Source: Streptomyces caelestis (lineage in GTDB: Bacteria > Actinomycetota > Actinomycetes > Streptomycetales > Streptomycetaceae). Taken from it: DNA of 64,000 nucleotides. Position numbers and translations under genes: made by a program. Within the stretch, counting starts at the first letter, position 1, and each line of letters opens with the position of its first letter. The DNA lies in assembly GCF_001279005.1 (NCBI RefSeq), contig NZ_LGCN01000251.1, forward strand, positions 62,001 through 126,000, in the 5' to 3' direction. Below the pieces are notes generated by a model. The model had not been told where the DNA came from. It saw only the letters and a program-made list of their open reading frames with translations, and did no database searches. Of this stretch, positions 26,246-36,100 are shown piece after piece.

Positions 26246-27379
26246 TCAGCGCTCCCGGGGGTGGCGGTGCGCGCGGCGGGCCGCGGGCACACCGTCGGGG
26301 ACGCGGTGGCCGTCGGGGACGCGGTACCCGTCGAAGCGGGGCGCGGGCACCGCGTCCGCCGTGTTGACCCGGGGGAGGGCGTAGGGATGCTCGTCCGTCA
26401 GCCAGCGGATCATCTGCTCGCGGACCGCGACCCGCACCGTCCAGATGTCGTCGGCGTCCCTGGCCGTCACCAGGGCGCGCACCTCCATGGTGCTGGGGGT
26501 GCTGTCCGTCACGGTCAGGTTGAAGGCGCGGCCGTCCCAGGCCGGGCACTCCCGGAGGACGTCACGGAGCTTGTCGCGCATCGCCTCCAGCGGCGCCGAG
26601 TGGTCGAGGTGCCAGAAGACGGTGCCGGTCATCTGCGGCGTACCGCGCGACCAGTTCTCGAACGGCTTGGAGGTGAAGTACGACACCGGCATGGTGATCC
26701 GGCGCTCGTCCCAGGTGCGCACGGTCAGGAAGGTCAGCGTGATCTCCTCGACCGTGCCCCACTCGCCGTCCACGACCACCGTGTCGCCGATGCGCACCAT
26801 GTCGCCGAAGGCGATCTGCAGTCCGGCGAACATGTTGCCCAGCGTGGACTGGGCGGCCACACCGGCGACGATGCCGAGGATGCCGGCCGAGGCCAGCAAC
26901 GAGGCCCCGGCCGCCCGCATCGCGGGGAAGGTCAGCAGCATCGCGGCCACCGCCACCACACCGACGATCGCCGAGACCACCCGCCGGATCAGCGTCACCT
27001 GGGTGCGCACCCGGCGGACCCGGGCGGGGTTGCGCTGGCGGTGGGTGCTGGCGTACCGGGCGTACGTGGTCTCGACGACCGCGGCCGCGATCCGGATCGC
27101 CAGCCAGGCGGCCGACCCGATCAGCACGAGCGTCAGGATCCGGCCGAGGGCGATCTCGCGGTCCGGCAGCAGCCGTGCCTCGTCGTACGACCCTCTGAGC
27201 AGCGCCGCGCAGAGCAGCAGCTGGTAGGGGACCCGGGCGCGGCGCAGCAGGCCCCACAGCGGAGTCTCGTGGTGGCGTTCGTCGGCCTTGCGCAGCAGCA
27301 GGTCGGTGGCCCAGCCGAGCAGCAGTGTGAGCACGACCGAGCCGCCGACCACGATCAATGGGCGGAGCACGTCATCCAT
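26246..27379 (-). CDS. MscS-family mechanosensitive channel
   Basis: Membrane protein of 377 residues that should release solutes on osmotic downshock. It has about five N-terminal helices. The pore helix and upper beta domain are typical: SLLASAGILGIVAGVAAQS, GNMFAGLQIAFGDMVRIGD and VEEITLTFLTVRTWDERR. The cytoplasmic alpha/beta domain ends in a Pro/Arg-rich tail with repeats of DGxRVPDG. The ATG at 27379 was chosen because TAGGTT lies 7 nt upstream, as for a leaderless mRNA; the longer ORF has no supporting signal. Confidence 0.9.
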   Translation of the reverse strand: MDDVLRPLIVVGGSVVLTLLLGWATDLLLRKADERHHETPLWGLLRRARVPYQLLLCAALLRGSYDEARLLPDREIALGRILTLVLIGSAAWLAIRIAAAVVETTYARYASTHRQRNPARVRRVRTQVTLIRRVVSAIVGVVAVAAMLLTFPAMRAAGASLLASAGILGIVAGVAAQSTLGNMFAGLQIAFGDMVRIGDTVVVDGEWGTVEEITLTFLTVRTWDERRITMPVSYFTSKPFENWSRGTPQMTGTVFWHLDHSAPLEAMRDKLRDVLRECPAWDGRAFNLTVTDSTPSTMEVRALVTARDADDIWTVRVAVREQMIRWLTDEHPYALPRVNTADAVPAPRFDGYRVPDGHRVPDGVPAARRAHRHPRER

Positions 27380-27386
27380 GCCCCCG

Positions 27387-27392
27387 AACCTA
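27387..27392 (-). promoter_or_regulatory. -10 box, likely leaderless mscS-like gene
   Basis: TAGGTT on the - strand ends 7 nt before the ATG. Confidence 0.55.
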
Positions 27393-27473
27393 ACCGGCCC
27401 GGACGGGCATGAACATGTGACTTCCGCACCATCACGGGTAGTGCCTCGATCCGGCGTCGTCACACCGGGCTGG

Positions 27474-27479
27474 CACCAT
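27474..27479 (+). promoter_or_regulatory. -10 box, likely leaderless hydrolase gene
   Basis: CACCAT ends 7 nt before the ATG at 27487. It overlaps the alternative ATG at 27478, which argues for the downstream start. Confidence 0.5.
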
Positions 27480-27486
27480 GGACCGC

Positions 27487-28062
27487 ATGAACATCATGCT
27501 CTTTCACTCGACCCACGGTCTGCGGCCCGCGGTGCACCGGGCCGCGGACCGGCTGCGCGCGGCCGGACACGAGGTGTGGACGCCCGACCTCTTCGAGGGC
27601 CGCACGTTCGACACGGTCGAGGAGGGCATGGCGTACCAGGACGCGACCGGCAAGGAGGAGCTGCTGAAGCGGGCCGTGCTGGCCGCCGCGCCCTACTCCG
27701 GGCGGGGGCTGGTGTACGCGGGGTTCTCCTTCGGCGCCTCCGTCGCCCAGACGCTGGCCCTCGGCGACGACAAGGCGCGCGGACTGCTGCTCCTGCACGG
27801 CACGTCGGACATCGCGGAGAGCGCCTCGGCGGACGGACTGCCGGTACAGCTGCACGTCGCCGAGCCCGACCCGTTCGAGACCGACGACTGGCTCACCGCC
27901 TGGTACCTGCGGATGGGCCGGACCGGGGCCGACGTCGAGGTGTACCGGTACGCGGGGGCCGGCCACCTCTACACCGACCCCGATCTGCCGGACTACGACG
28001 AGGAGGCCGCCGAGGCCACCTGGCGGGTGGCGCTCGGCTTCCTCGACTCCCTGGAGGACTGA
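27487..28062 (+). CDS. Dienelactone hydrolase-like alpha/beta hydrolase
   Basis: Predicted hydrolase of 191 residues (194 from the alternative ATG at 27478). The nucleophile elbow reads GFSFGAS, so Ser replaces the Cys usual in true dienelactone hydrolases. The His of the triad is in [16 protein letters not shown], and Asp in the VAEPDPF segment fits the acid. The start at 27487 was chosen from the -10 spacing. It faces the phoD remnant, whose frame stays open across this gene on the other strand. The substrate is unknown. Confidence 0.85.
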   Translation: MNIMLFHSTHGLRPAVHRAADRLRAAGHEVWTPDLFEGRTFDTVEEGMAYQDATGKEELLKRAVLAAAPYSGRGLVYAGFSFGASVAQTLALGDDKARGLLLLHGTSDIAESASADGLPVQLHVAEPDPFETDDWLTAWYLRMGRTGADVEVYRYAGAGHLYTDPDLPDYDEEAAEATWRVALGFLDSLED

Positions 28063-28074
28063 CCCGGGCGAGGA

Positions 28075-29801
28075 TCGGACCGGGGCGTGGGCGCGCTCGA
28101 CCTTCTGCGTGCCGCTGCGGGTGCGGTAGGAGCGGGCCCACTCCGCCGCGGCGTCCGCCGCCGTACGGTCCGACAGCACGTAGCAGTCCATCTGCGCCCG
28201 CTCGGCGGTGATGTCCGGCACGCCGTAGCCGTGCCGGTCGGCGTCGACCCAGTGGACGTGCCGGTTGGCGGCCCGGATCAGCGGTGCGGCGAGCCCGGAG
28301 ACGGTGCCCTCGGAGACCTTCACGATGTCGTCGAGGTTGTCGGAGGTGACCGAGGTGACCGAGGTGACCACGAACTCCGTGGCGGCCGACGCCGACAGCG
28401 GACAGGTCCCGGCGTTCACCGGCACGTCGTCGGCCCACGCCATGTGGATGTCGCCGGTGAGGAAGGCCGTGTTGCGGACGGCGTTCGCGCGCAGGTGCGC
28501 GAGGAGTTCGCGGCGGTCGTCGGTGTAGCCGTCCCACTGGTCGGTGTTGAGGGCGAGGCCCTCCTGCGGCAGGCCCAGCAGCTTCGCGAGCGGCTTGAGG
28601 AGGCTCGCGGGAAGGGAGCCGAGGGCGAACGGCGAGATCATCACCGAGGTGCCGACCAGCCGCCAGGTGGTGTCGGACGCCGTCAGACCGGCCTTCAGCC
28701 ACTCCAGTGGGGCGCCCCCGGTGAGCGTGCGGTCCGGGGCGTCGACCTCGCCGTCGCCCGGGGAGACCTGCGGGGAGCGGAACGAGCGCAGGTCGAGCAG
28801 CGAGAGGTCGGCCGGCTTGCCGAAGCGGAGCCGGCGGTAGGTGGTGCCGGCGATCGCGGGCCGTACCGGCATCCACTCGAAGGAGGCCTGCCGGGCGGCG
28901 TCCCGGCGGGCCGCCCAGGCGCCCTCCGCGCCCTCGGTGTGGTTCTCGGCGCCGCCCGACCAGGTGTCGTCGGCGAACTCGTGGGCGTCCCGGATGGCGA
29001 CGACCGGCGCCTTGGCGTGCAGCGCCTGGAGGTCGGGGGCGGTCTTGTACGTCGCGTGCCGGAGCCGGTGGTCGGCGAGGGTGACGATCTCGTGGGCGGG
29101 CGTGTGCGGCCGGACGACCTCGCCGCGGGCGCTGTACTCGCCGGTGCCGTACTCGTAGATGTAGTCGCCCGGGTGCAGCCAGGCGTCCAGGTCGCCGCGG
29201 GCCGCGAGGCGGCGGTACGCCGAGAAGTGGCCGGCCTCCCGGTTGGCGCAGGAGACCACGCCGAAGCGCAGCCCGGTCACGGCGGCGTCGGCGGCCAGGG
29301 CGGTGCGGGTGCGGGCGACGGGGGAGTCGGCGCCGCCGGCGGAGAAGCGGAACCAGTAGTCGGTGGCCGGCCGCAGGCCGCGGATGTCCGCCTTGACGGT
29401 GTGGTCGCAGGCGGCGGTGGCGAGGGTCGAGCCCTTCGCGACGACGTCGGTGAACGCCTTGTCCCGGGCGACGGTCCAGCTCACCTCGGTGTCCGGGCCG
29501 AGCCCGGAGCCGGGTATCGCCTCCGGCGCCGGCGTCACCCGGGTCCACAGCAGGACGCCGTCCGGGTGGGGGTCCCCCCACGCCCTTGAGGCAGTGGGGG
29601 AGGGGCGCCGGAGGCCACGCCGTGCAGGAAGGCGGGCGCCTGCGCGGTCGCGGCGCGCGCGGGGAGGGCGGCGGCGAGCGGTCCGGCCGGCACCGCGGTG
29701 GCGGCTGCCGCCTTGACGGCCGAACGACGGCGCGGGGAAGGGGAGTCGGTGTCCGCGGTGGCGCAGGCGGCGCTCTCGGATGATCTGTGGCGACTGGTCA
29801 C
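28075..29801 (-). pseudogene. phoD: phoD, alkaline phosphatase/phosphodiesterase, frame broken by a 32-nt repeat insert
   Basis: PhoD is a Tat-exported, metal-dependent phosphatase. The first frame starts at GTG 29801 and carries a Tat signal ([14 protein letters not shown]), then reads to FLHGVASG. A 32-nt insert at 29575-29606 shifts the frame, and that frame stops near 29535. The second frame resumes exactly at [15 protein letters not shown] and continues through [13 protein letters not shown] and [11 protein letters not shown]. The usual DDHE motif reads DAHE. The second frame has no stop near its expected end (28075) and stays open to 27460. Removal of the insert would restore one continuous PhoD, so this is a recent disruption. 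Confidence 0.85.
29575..29606. repeat. 32-nt palindromic repeat insert inside phoD
   Basis: On the + strand the arms CCCCCAC and GTGGGGG (7 bp, perfect) flank the core GCCCTTGAGGCA and are followed by AGGGGC. The same core with similar arms occurs at 41371-41397 and 55571-55596, both outside genes. The length (32, not divisible by 3) breaks phoD. Confidence 0.85.
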
Positions 29802-29809
29802 AGCCGATC

Positions 29810-29815
29810 AGGTTA
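29810..29815 (-). promoter_or_regulatory. -10 box before phoD
   Basis: TAACCT on the - strand lies 8 nt before the GTG, giving a leaderless mRNA. It is squeezed between the start codon and the dsbA terminator. Confidence 0.45.
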
Positions 29816-29832
29816 CTGACAGGTACACGTGA

Positions 29833-29864
29833 GAGCGGGCGAACCCGTGAAAGTTCGCCCGCTC
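29833..29864 (-). terminator. Terminator after the DsbA-like gene
   Basis: GAGCGGGCGAAC pairs perfectly with GTTCGCCCGCTC (12 bp) around an 8-nt loop, 27 bp beyond the stop of the DsbA-like gene. It separates that gene from phoD. Confidence 0.85.
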
Positions 29865-29891
29865 TTCGGCGCGCCGCCAGCCGGCCGGGGT

Positions 29892-30707
29892 TCAGGCCTT
29901 GAGGGCCGCGTCGATGGCCGTGTTGAACTCGTCCACCGTCATGGGCGCGTTCTGTCCGTCGGAGCCGGTGAGCTTCTTGCCGTCCATCATCAGCGTCGGG
30001 GTGCCCCGGACGTCCTCGCTGTCGTCGAACACGTCGGACATCTCCAGCGCCCACTTGTCGTAGGTGCCGTCCTTGACGGCCGACTGGAACTCCTTGTCGT
30101 CCTTCAGGGCGTCGACGCTGTTGGCGACCTTGATCAGGTACGCGTCGTCCTTGAACTTGTCGTCCGTCTCCTCGGGGTGGTACTCGGCCGAGTAGAGCGC
30201 GCTCTTGTAGGCGAGGAACGCCTCGGGGCTGACGTTCAGCGCGGCGCCCAGGGCGCTCAGGGCGTTCTTGGAGCCCTCGCCGCTCATGCTGCGGTCGAGG
30301 AACGAGGCGCCTATGAAGCGGATCTTGTACTTGCCGTCCTCGACGTCCTTCTCGATGGTCTTGCCGACCGTCTGCTCGAAGGAGGCGCAGACCGGGCAGC
30401 GCGGGTCCTCGTACAGTTCGAGGGTCTTCTTCGCGTCGGACTCGCCGATGACGACGGTCGTGCCGTTCTCGCCGCTGGTGTTGGCCGGCTTGACGAGCTT
30501 GGCGTCCTTCGCCGCCTCCCAGGCGCCCGGCTTGTTGGCCTGGACGACCGCGTAGCCGATGCCGCCGGCCGCGGCCAGCACGCCGACGACCGACAGGGCG
30601 ACGACGAGCTGCCGCTTGGCCTTCGCCTTCTTCGCCTGGCGCTCGCGCTCCACGCGCAGCCGCTCCCGGGCCGCCGTCTTCGCCGCCTGGCTGTTCCGCT
30701 TGCTCAT
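29892..30707 (-). CDS. Membrane-anchored DsbA-like thioredoxin-fold protein
   Basis: Predicted extracytoplasmic thiol-disulfide oxidoreductase of 271 residues. It has a very basic cytoplasmic start ([20 protein letters not shown]), one membrane helix (about 34-56), then a thioredoxin-4/DsbA domain with the redox motif C104-P-V-C107 ([12 protein letters not shown]). A cis-Pro region is seen at [14 protein letters not shown]. The ATG follows GGAGACATCACC. A paralogue with CPAC lies at 59962-60741 and shares the TARERL-VERE leader, so the two come from one duplication. It precedes a membrane protein of unknown role in the opposite direction of transcription flow. Confidence 0.88.
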   Translation of the reverse strand: MSKRNSQAAKTAARERLRVERERQAKKAKAKRQLVVALSVVGVLAAAGGIGYAVVQANKPGAWEAAKDAKLVKPANTSGENGTTVVIGESDAKKTLELYEDPRCPVCASFEQTVGKTIEKDVEDGKYKIRFIGASFLDRSMSGEGSKNALSALGAALNVSPEAFLAYKSALYSAEYHPEETDDKFKDDAYLIKVANSVDALKDDKEFQSAVKDGTYDKWALEMSDVFDDSEDVRGTPTLMMDGKKLTGSDGQNAPMTVDEFNTAIDAALKA

Positions 30708-30802
30708 GGTGATGTCTCCACGGGGGGACGCACACGGGTCGTGTGCGGGATGCGTACGGGGGGACTGCTGGTGCTCAGGGGGTTCGCCGGGGCGGGAACG
30801 CC

Positions 30803-31504
30803 TCAGGCGAAGGCGACGGAGCACGGCGGTCCGCGCCGCCCCAGGGAGTGCGCGAGCAGCAGGGTCCGGGCGGCCGCGGTGCGGCGGGCCGGGCGGGCCG
30901 GGCGGACGGCCTCCGGGGCCCGGCGCACGGTCACCGCGGCGACCGCGAACAGCAGCGGCCGGAACGTCGTGGCCGCCACCGCGCTCAGCAGCTGGGCCAG
31001 CGCCCGCTCGCCGCGGCGCAGCCAGGCGGCGGCGAACAGACCGACCCCGATGTGCGCGCCGAGCAGTGCCCAGGCGGTCGCCGGGTCGGCCTGGGCCAGC
31101 AGCGTCGCCAGCCGGTCGCCGTCCTCGGCGGCGTGCCCGGTGGCCCGGGCGAGCGGGGCGCCCACGCTGGCGCCGTCCCCGCACAGCACGTCGAAGCCGA
31201 CGGAGCGCAGCGGGCCCGCCACGGGCCCGCCCATCCGGCCGTAGCAGACGTGCTGGCCGGTGGTGAAGACGGTGTCGGCGGCCAGTTCCAGCGGGATCAG
31301 CAGGGCGGCGATCCGCCCGAAGGAACGCTCCCGCCCCGCCAGGGCGTACGTCAGCACGAACACGGTGGCGGCGATCGCGGCCACCGTGTTCAGCGGCAGC
31401 GGGACCCCGGACAGCAGCACGTGCGACGCGGTGCTGAGCGTCACGACGACGGCCGTGAACAGCGCCGCGCGCACGGCTCTGAGCTGGGTTCCGGATATGT
31501 CCAT
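30803..31504 (-). CDS. Polytopic membrane protein of unknown function
   Basis: I do not recognise this 233-residue protein. It has about five hydrophobic helices (residues about 10-35, 38-58, 62-82, 130-155 and 165-185). Two cysteines lie in a hydrophilic loop (GQHVCYGRMGG and FDVLCGDGA), which suggests an exposed disulfide or metal site. The C-terminus is Arg-rich and ends HSLGRRGPPCSVAFA. It lies 95 bp upstream of the DsbA-like gene on the same strand, so joint expression and a link to thiol chemistry are possible but not shown. Confidence 0.7.
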   Translation of the reverse strand: MDISGTQLRAVRAALFTAVVVTLSTASHVLLSGVPLPLNTVAAIAATVFVLTYALAGRERSFGRIAALLIPLELAADTVFTTGQHVCYGRMGGPVAGPLRSVGFDVLCGDGASVGAPLARATGHAAEDGDRLATLLAQADPATAWALLGAHIGVGLFAAAWLRRGERALAQLLSAVAATTFRPLLFAVAAVTVRRAPEAVRPARPARRTAAARTLLLAHSLGRRGPPCSVAFA

Positions 31505-31572
31505 GGCGGTGAAGAGTGTGTCACGTGCTCCGGTAAGGGATCCCTAAAGGGTTCCTGTGGACGTCCCGACGG

Positions 31573-32925
31573 TCACAGACCCGGAATCCTGCCGTTGCGG
31601 AACAGGTCCAGGAAGATCTGGTGGTCGCCGCGCGCCCTGGCCCCGTAGTCGTGCGCGAACTCGACCAGGAGGGGGACCAGGGAGTCCTCGTCGGCGGCGA
31701 TCGCGGCGTCGATGGCGCGCTCGGTGGAGAACGGCACCAGGGACTCGCCGGAGGTGTCGTCCGCCGCCGCGTGCATCGTGGCCGTGGCCCGGCCGAGGTC
31801 GGCGACGACCAGGGCGATCTCCTCCGGGTCGTCGATGTCGCCCCAGTCCAGGTCCACGGCGTACGGCGAGACCTCGGCGACCAGCTGGCCCGCACCGTCC
31901 AGCTCGGTCCAGCCCAGCCACGGGTCGGCGTGCGCCTGGAGGGCGCGCTGGGAGATCACCGTGCGGTGGCCCTCGTGCCGGAAGTAGTCCCGGATCGCCC
32001 GGTCGGTGACGTGCCGGGAGACGGCCGGGGTCTGGGCCTGCTTGATGTAGATCACCACATCGTTCTCCAGGGCGTCGCTGTGCCCCTCCAGGAGGATGTT
32101 GTACGACGGCAGCCCGGCCGAGCCGATGCCGATGCCGCGGCGGCCCACGACGTCCTTCACGCGGTAGGAGTCCGGGCGGGCCAGGGAGGCGTCCGGCAGC
32201 GTCTCCAGATAGCCGTCGAAGGCGGCGAGCACCTTGTAGCGGGTGGCGGCGTCCAGCTCGACCGCGCCGCCGCCGGGGGCGAAGCGGCGCTCGAAGTCGC
32301 GGATCTCCGTCATCGAGTCCAGCAGCCCGAACCGGGTCAGCGAGCGGGCGTCGCGCAGCGCGTCGAGCAGCGGCCCCTGGGCGGTGTCCAGCGTGAACGG
32401 CGGCACCTCGTCGCTCTTCGCGCCGGTGGCCAGCGCGTGGACGCGCTCCCGGTAGGCGGCCGCGTAGATCGTGACCAGCTCGGTGATCTGCTCGTCGCTG
32501 AGCGCCTTCGCGTAGCCGATCAGCGCCACGGAGGCCGCGAAGCGCTTGAGGTCCCAGGTGAAGGGGCCGACGTAGGCCTCGTCGAAGTCGTTGACGTTGA
32601 AGACCAGGCGGCCGTTGGAGTCCATGTACGTGCCGAAGTTCTCCGCGTGGAGATCGCCGTGGATCCACACGCGCGAGGTGCGCTCGTCCAGGTACGGGCC
32701 GCCGTATGTCCTCCCGCCGTCCCGCCCGGCGCCCTCCGCCGCGTCCAGGTCGTGGTAGAAGAGGCACGCCGTCCCGCGGTAGAAGGCGAACGCCGAGGCC
32801 GCCATCTTCCGGAACTTCACCCGGAACGCGGCCGGGTCGGCGGCCAGGAGCTCGCCGAAGGCGGTGTCGAGGACGGCGAGGATCTCCTCACCGCGGTGCT
32901 CGTCGTTGAGCTGCGGGACCGACAT
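31573..32925 (-). CDS. DUF2252 protein, kinase-like fold
   Basis: Protein of 450 residues of the DUF2252 family, distantly related to aminoglycoside phosphotransferases and protein kinases. The catalytic-loop-like motif VWIHGDLHAENFGTYMDSNG is followed by VFNVNDFDEAYVGP, which resembles the HGDxHxxN and DFD pair. GIGSAGLPSYNILLEGH and DPWLGWTELDGAGQLVAEV are other family stretches. The ATG at 32925 was chosen because the N-terminus MSVPQLNDEHRGEEILAVLD fits family members; a longer ORF to 33375 has no support. The natural substrate is unknown. Confidence 0.88.
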   Translation of the reverse strand: MSVPQLNDEHRGEEILAVLDTAFGELLAADPAAFRVKFRKMAASAFAFYRGTACLFYHDLDAAEGAGRDGGRTYGGPYLDERTSRVWIHGDLHAENFGTYMDSNGRLVFNVNDFDEAYVGPFTWDLKRFAASVALIGYAKALSDEQITELVTIYAAAYRERVHALATGAKSDEVPPFTLDTAQGPLLDALRDARSLTRFGLLDSMTEIRDFERRFAPGGGAVELDAATRYKVLAAFDGYLETLPDASLARPDSYRVKDVVGRRGIGIGSAGLPSYNILLEGHSDALENDVVIYIKQAQTPAVSRHVTDRAIRDYFRHEGHRTVISQRALQAHADPWLGWTELDGAGQLVAEVSPYAVDLDWGDIDDPEEIALVVADLGRATATMHAAADDTSGESLVPFSTERAIDAAIAADEDSLVPLLVEFAHDYGARARGDHQIFLDLFRNGRIPGL

Positions 32926-33061
32926 CGCTGTGTGCCTCCAGGTGCGGGATGTCTCGGGACGGCTGGTCCGTCCCCTGCCTAACGCGCGACGGGACACGGG
33001 AGTGCCCGCGCCACCGCCCGAAGGTACGTCGGGACGCGCTCCTCGTGTCAGTGCCGGGGCA

Positions 33062-33067
33062 TAGACT
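33062..33067 (+). promoter_or_regulatory. Candidate -10 box for dnaE
   Basis: TAGACT lies 63 bp before the dnaE start in an otherwise gene-free 205-bp gap; no good -35 box was seen. Confidence 0.4.
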
Positions 33068-33130
33068 TCGACGCTGTCCCCCGGACCGTCCGCCCGCCCG
33101 TCACAGGCTGTTTTCCTTGGAGGCCGAACC

Positions 33131-36100
33131 GTGTCGAAGCCGCCGTTCACGCACCTGCACGTCCACACCCAGTACTCGCTGCTGGACGGTGCCGCGCGGC
33201 TCAAGGACATGTTCAACGCCTGCAACGAGATGGGCATGACGCACATCGCCATGTCCGACCACGGCAACCTGCACGGGGCGTACGACTTCTTCCACTCCGC
33301 GCAGAAGGCCGGGGTCACCCCGATCATCGGGATCGAGGCGTACGTCGCGCCCGAGTCCCGGCGCAACAAGCGCAAGATCCAGTGGGGCCAGCCGCACCAG
33401 AAGCGGGACGACGTCTCCGGTTCCGGTGGTTACACCCACAAGACGATGTGGGCGGTGAACAGCACCGGCCTGCACAACCTCTTCCGGCTCTCCTCCGACG
33501 CGTACGCCGAGGGCTGGCTGCAGAAGTGGCCCCGGATGGACAAGGAGACCATCGCGCAGTGGTCGGAGGGCATCGTCGCCTCCACCGGCTGCCCCTCCGG
33601 CGAGGTGCAGACCCGGCTGCGCCTCGGCCACTTCGACGAGGCCCTCAAGGCCGCCGCCGACTACCAGGACATCTTCGGCAAGGACCGCTACTTCCTGGAG
33701 CTGATGGACCACGGCATCGAGATCGAGCACCGGGTCCGCGACGGCCTGCTGGAGATCGGCCGGAAGCTCGGCATCCCGCCCCTGGTCACCAACGACTCGC
33801 ACTACACGTACGCGCACGAGGCGACCGCCCACGACGCGCTGCTGTGCATCCAGACCGGCAAGAACCTCTCCGACCCCGACCGCTTCAAGTTCGACGGCAC
33901 CGGCTACTACCTCAAGTCCACCGACGAGATGTACGCCATCGACTCCTCGGACGCCTGGCAGCAGGGCTGCGCCAACACCCGGCTGATCGCCGAGATGGTC
34001 GACACCACGGGCATGTTCGTCAAGCGCGACCTGATGCCCAAGTTCGACATCCCGGAGGGGTACACCGAGGTCAGCTGGTTCAAGGAGGAGGTCCGCCGCG
34101 GCATGGAGCGCCGCTTCCCCGGCGGCATCCCCGAGGACCGCCAGAAGCAGGCCGACTACGAGATGGACGTCATCATCCAGATGGGGTTCCCGGGGTACTT
34201 CCTCGTCGTCGCCGACTTCATCATGTGGGCCAAGAACAACGGCATCGCGGTCGGCCCCGGCCGTGGTTCCGCGGCCGGCTCGATCGTCGCCTACGCCATG
34301 GGGATCACCGACCTCGACCCGATCCCGCACGGACTGATCTTCGAGCGGTTCCTCAACCCCGAGCGCGTCTCCATGCCCGACGTCGACATCGACTTCGACG
34401 AGCGCCGGCGCGTCGAGGTGATCCGGTACGTGACGGAGAAGTACGGCGCCGACAAGGTCGCCATGATCGGCACGTACGGCAAGATCAAGGCGAAGAACGC
34501 CATCAAGGACTCCGCGCGCGTGCTGGGCTACCCGTACGCGATGGGCGACCGCCTCACCAAGGCGATGCCCGCCGACGTCCTCGGCAAGGGCATCGACCTG
34601 AACGGCATCACCGACCCCTCGCACCCCCGCTACAGCGAGGCCGGCGAGATCCGCGCGATGTACGAGAACGAGCCGGACGTGAAGAAGGTCATCGACACCG
34701 CCAAGGGCGTCGAGGGCCTGGTCCGGCAGATGGGCGTGCACGCCGCCGGAGTGATCATGTCCAGCGAGCCCATCGTCGACCACGCCCCCATCTGGGTGCG
34801 GCACACCGACGGCGTGACCATCACGCAGTGGGACTACCCCCAGTGCGAGTCGCTGGGCCTGCTGAAGATGGACTTCCTCGGCCTGCGCAACCTGACCATC
34901 ATGGACGACGCCGTCAAGATGGTGAAGGCCAACAAGGGCGTCGACCTGGACCTGCTGGGCCTGCCGCTCGACGATCCGAAGACCTTCGAGCTCCTCCAGC
35001 GCGGCGACACCCTCGGCGTCTTCCAGTTCGACGGCGGACCGATGCGCTCGCTGCTGCGGCTGATGAAGCCGGACAACTTCGAGGACATCTCCGCCGTCTC
35101 CGCGCTCTACCGGCCCGGCCCGATGGGCATGGACTCGCACACCAACTACGCGCTGCGCAAGAACAAGCTCCAGGAGATCACCCCGATCCACAAGGAGCTG
35201 GAGGAGCCGCTCGAAGAGGTCCTCGCGGTCACCTACGGCCTGATCGTCTACCAGGAGCAGGTGCAGAAGGCCGCCCAGATCATCGCCGGCTACTCGCTCG
35301 GCGAGGCCGACATCCTCCGCCGCGTCATGGGCAAGAAGAAGCCCGAGGAACTGGCGAAGAACTTCACCATCTTCCAGGCCGGCGCCCGCAAGAACGGCTA
35401 CAGCGACGAAGCCATCCAGGCCCTGTGGGACGTGCTGGTGCCCTTCGCCGGCTACGCCTTCAACAAGGCGCACTCCGCCGCGTACGGACTGGTGTCCTAC
35501 TGGACCGCCTACCTCAAGGCGAACTACCCGGCCGAGTACATGGCCGCGCTGCTCACCTCGGTGAAGGACGACAAGGACAAGTCGGCGATCTACCTCAACG
35601 AGTGCCGCCGCATGGGCATCAAGGTCCTCCCGCCGAACGTCAACGAGTCGGTGCACAACTTCGCCGCCCAGGGCGACGACGTGATCCTCTTCGGTCTGGA
35701 GGCCGTGCGCAACGTCGGTACCAACGTGGTCGAGTCGATCATCAAGTGCCGCAAGGCCAAGGGGAAGTACACCTCCTTCCCGGACTACCTCGACAAGGTC
35801 GACGCGGTCGTCTGCAACAAGCGGACCACGGAGTCGCTGATCAAGGCCGGCGCCTTCGACGAACTGGGGCACACCCGCAAGGGCCTCACCGCCCACTACG
35901 AGCCGATGATCGACAACGTGGTCGCGGTCAAGCGCAAGGAGGCCGAGGGACAGTTCGACCTCTTCGGCGGCATGGGCGAGGAGGAGACCAGCGAGCCCGG
36001 CTTCGGCCTCGACGTCACCTTCACCGACGACGAGTGGGACAAGACGTACCTGCTCGCCCAGGAGCGCGAGATGCTCGGGCTCTACGTCTCCGACCACCCG

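Noticed and set aside
27460..28074. Extension of the phoD frame across the hydrolase gene
   Set aside because: The frame is open only because stop codons are rare in high-GC antisense DNA; nothing in it resembles PhoD.
29802..29870. PHO-box-like direct repeats upstream of phoD
   Set aside because: GTTCGCCCGCT, CTCACGTGTAC and CTGTCAGTAAC are spaced by 11 nt but match the consensus poorly, and the first lies inside the dsbA terminator arm.
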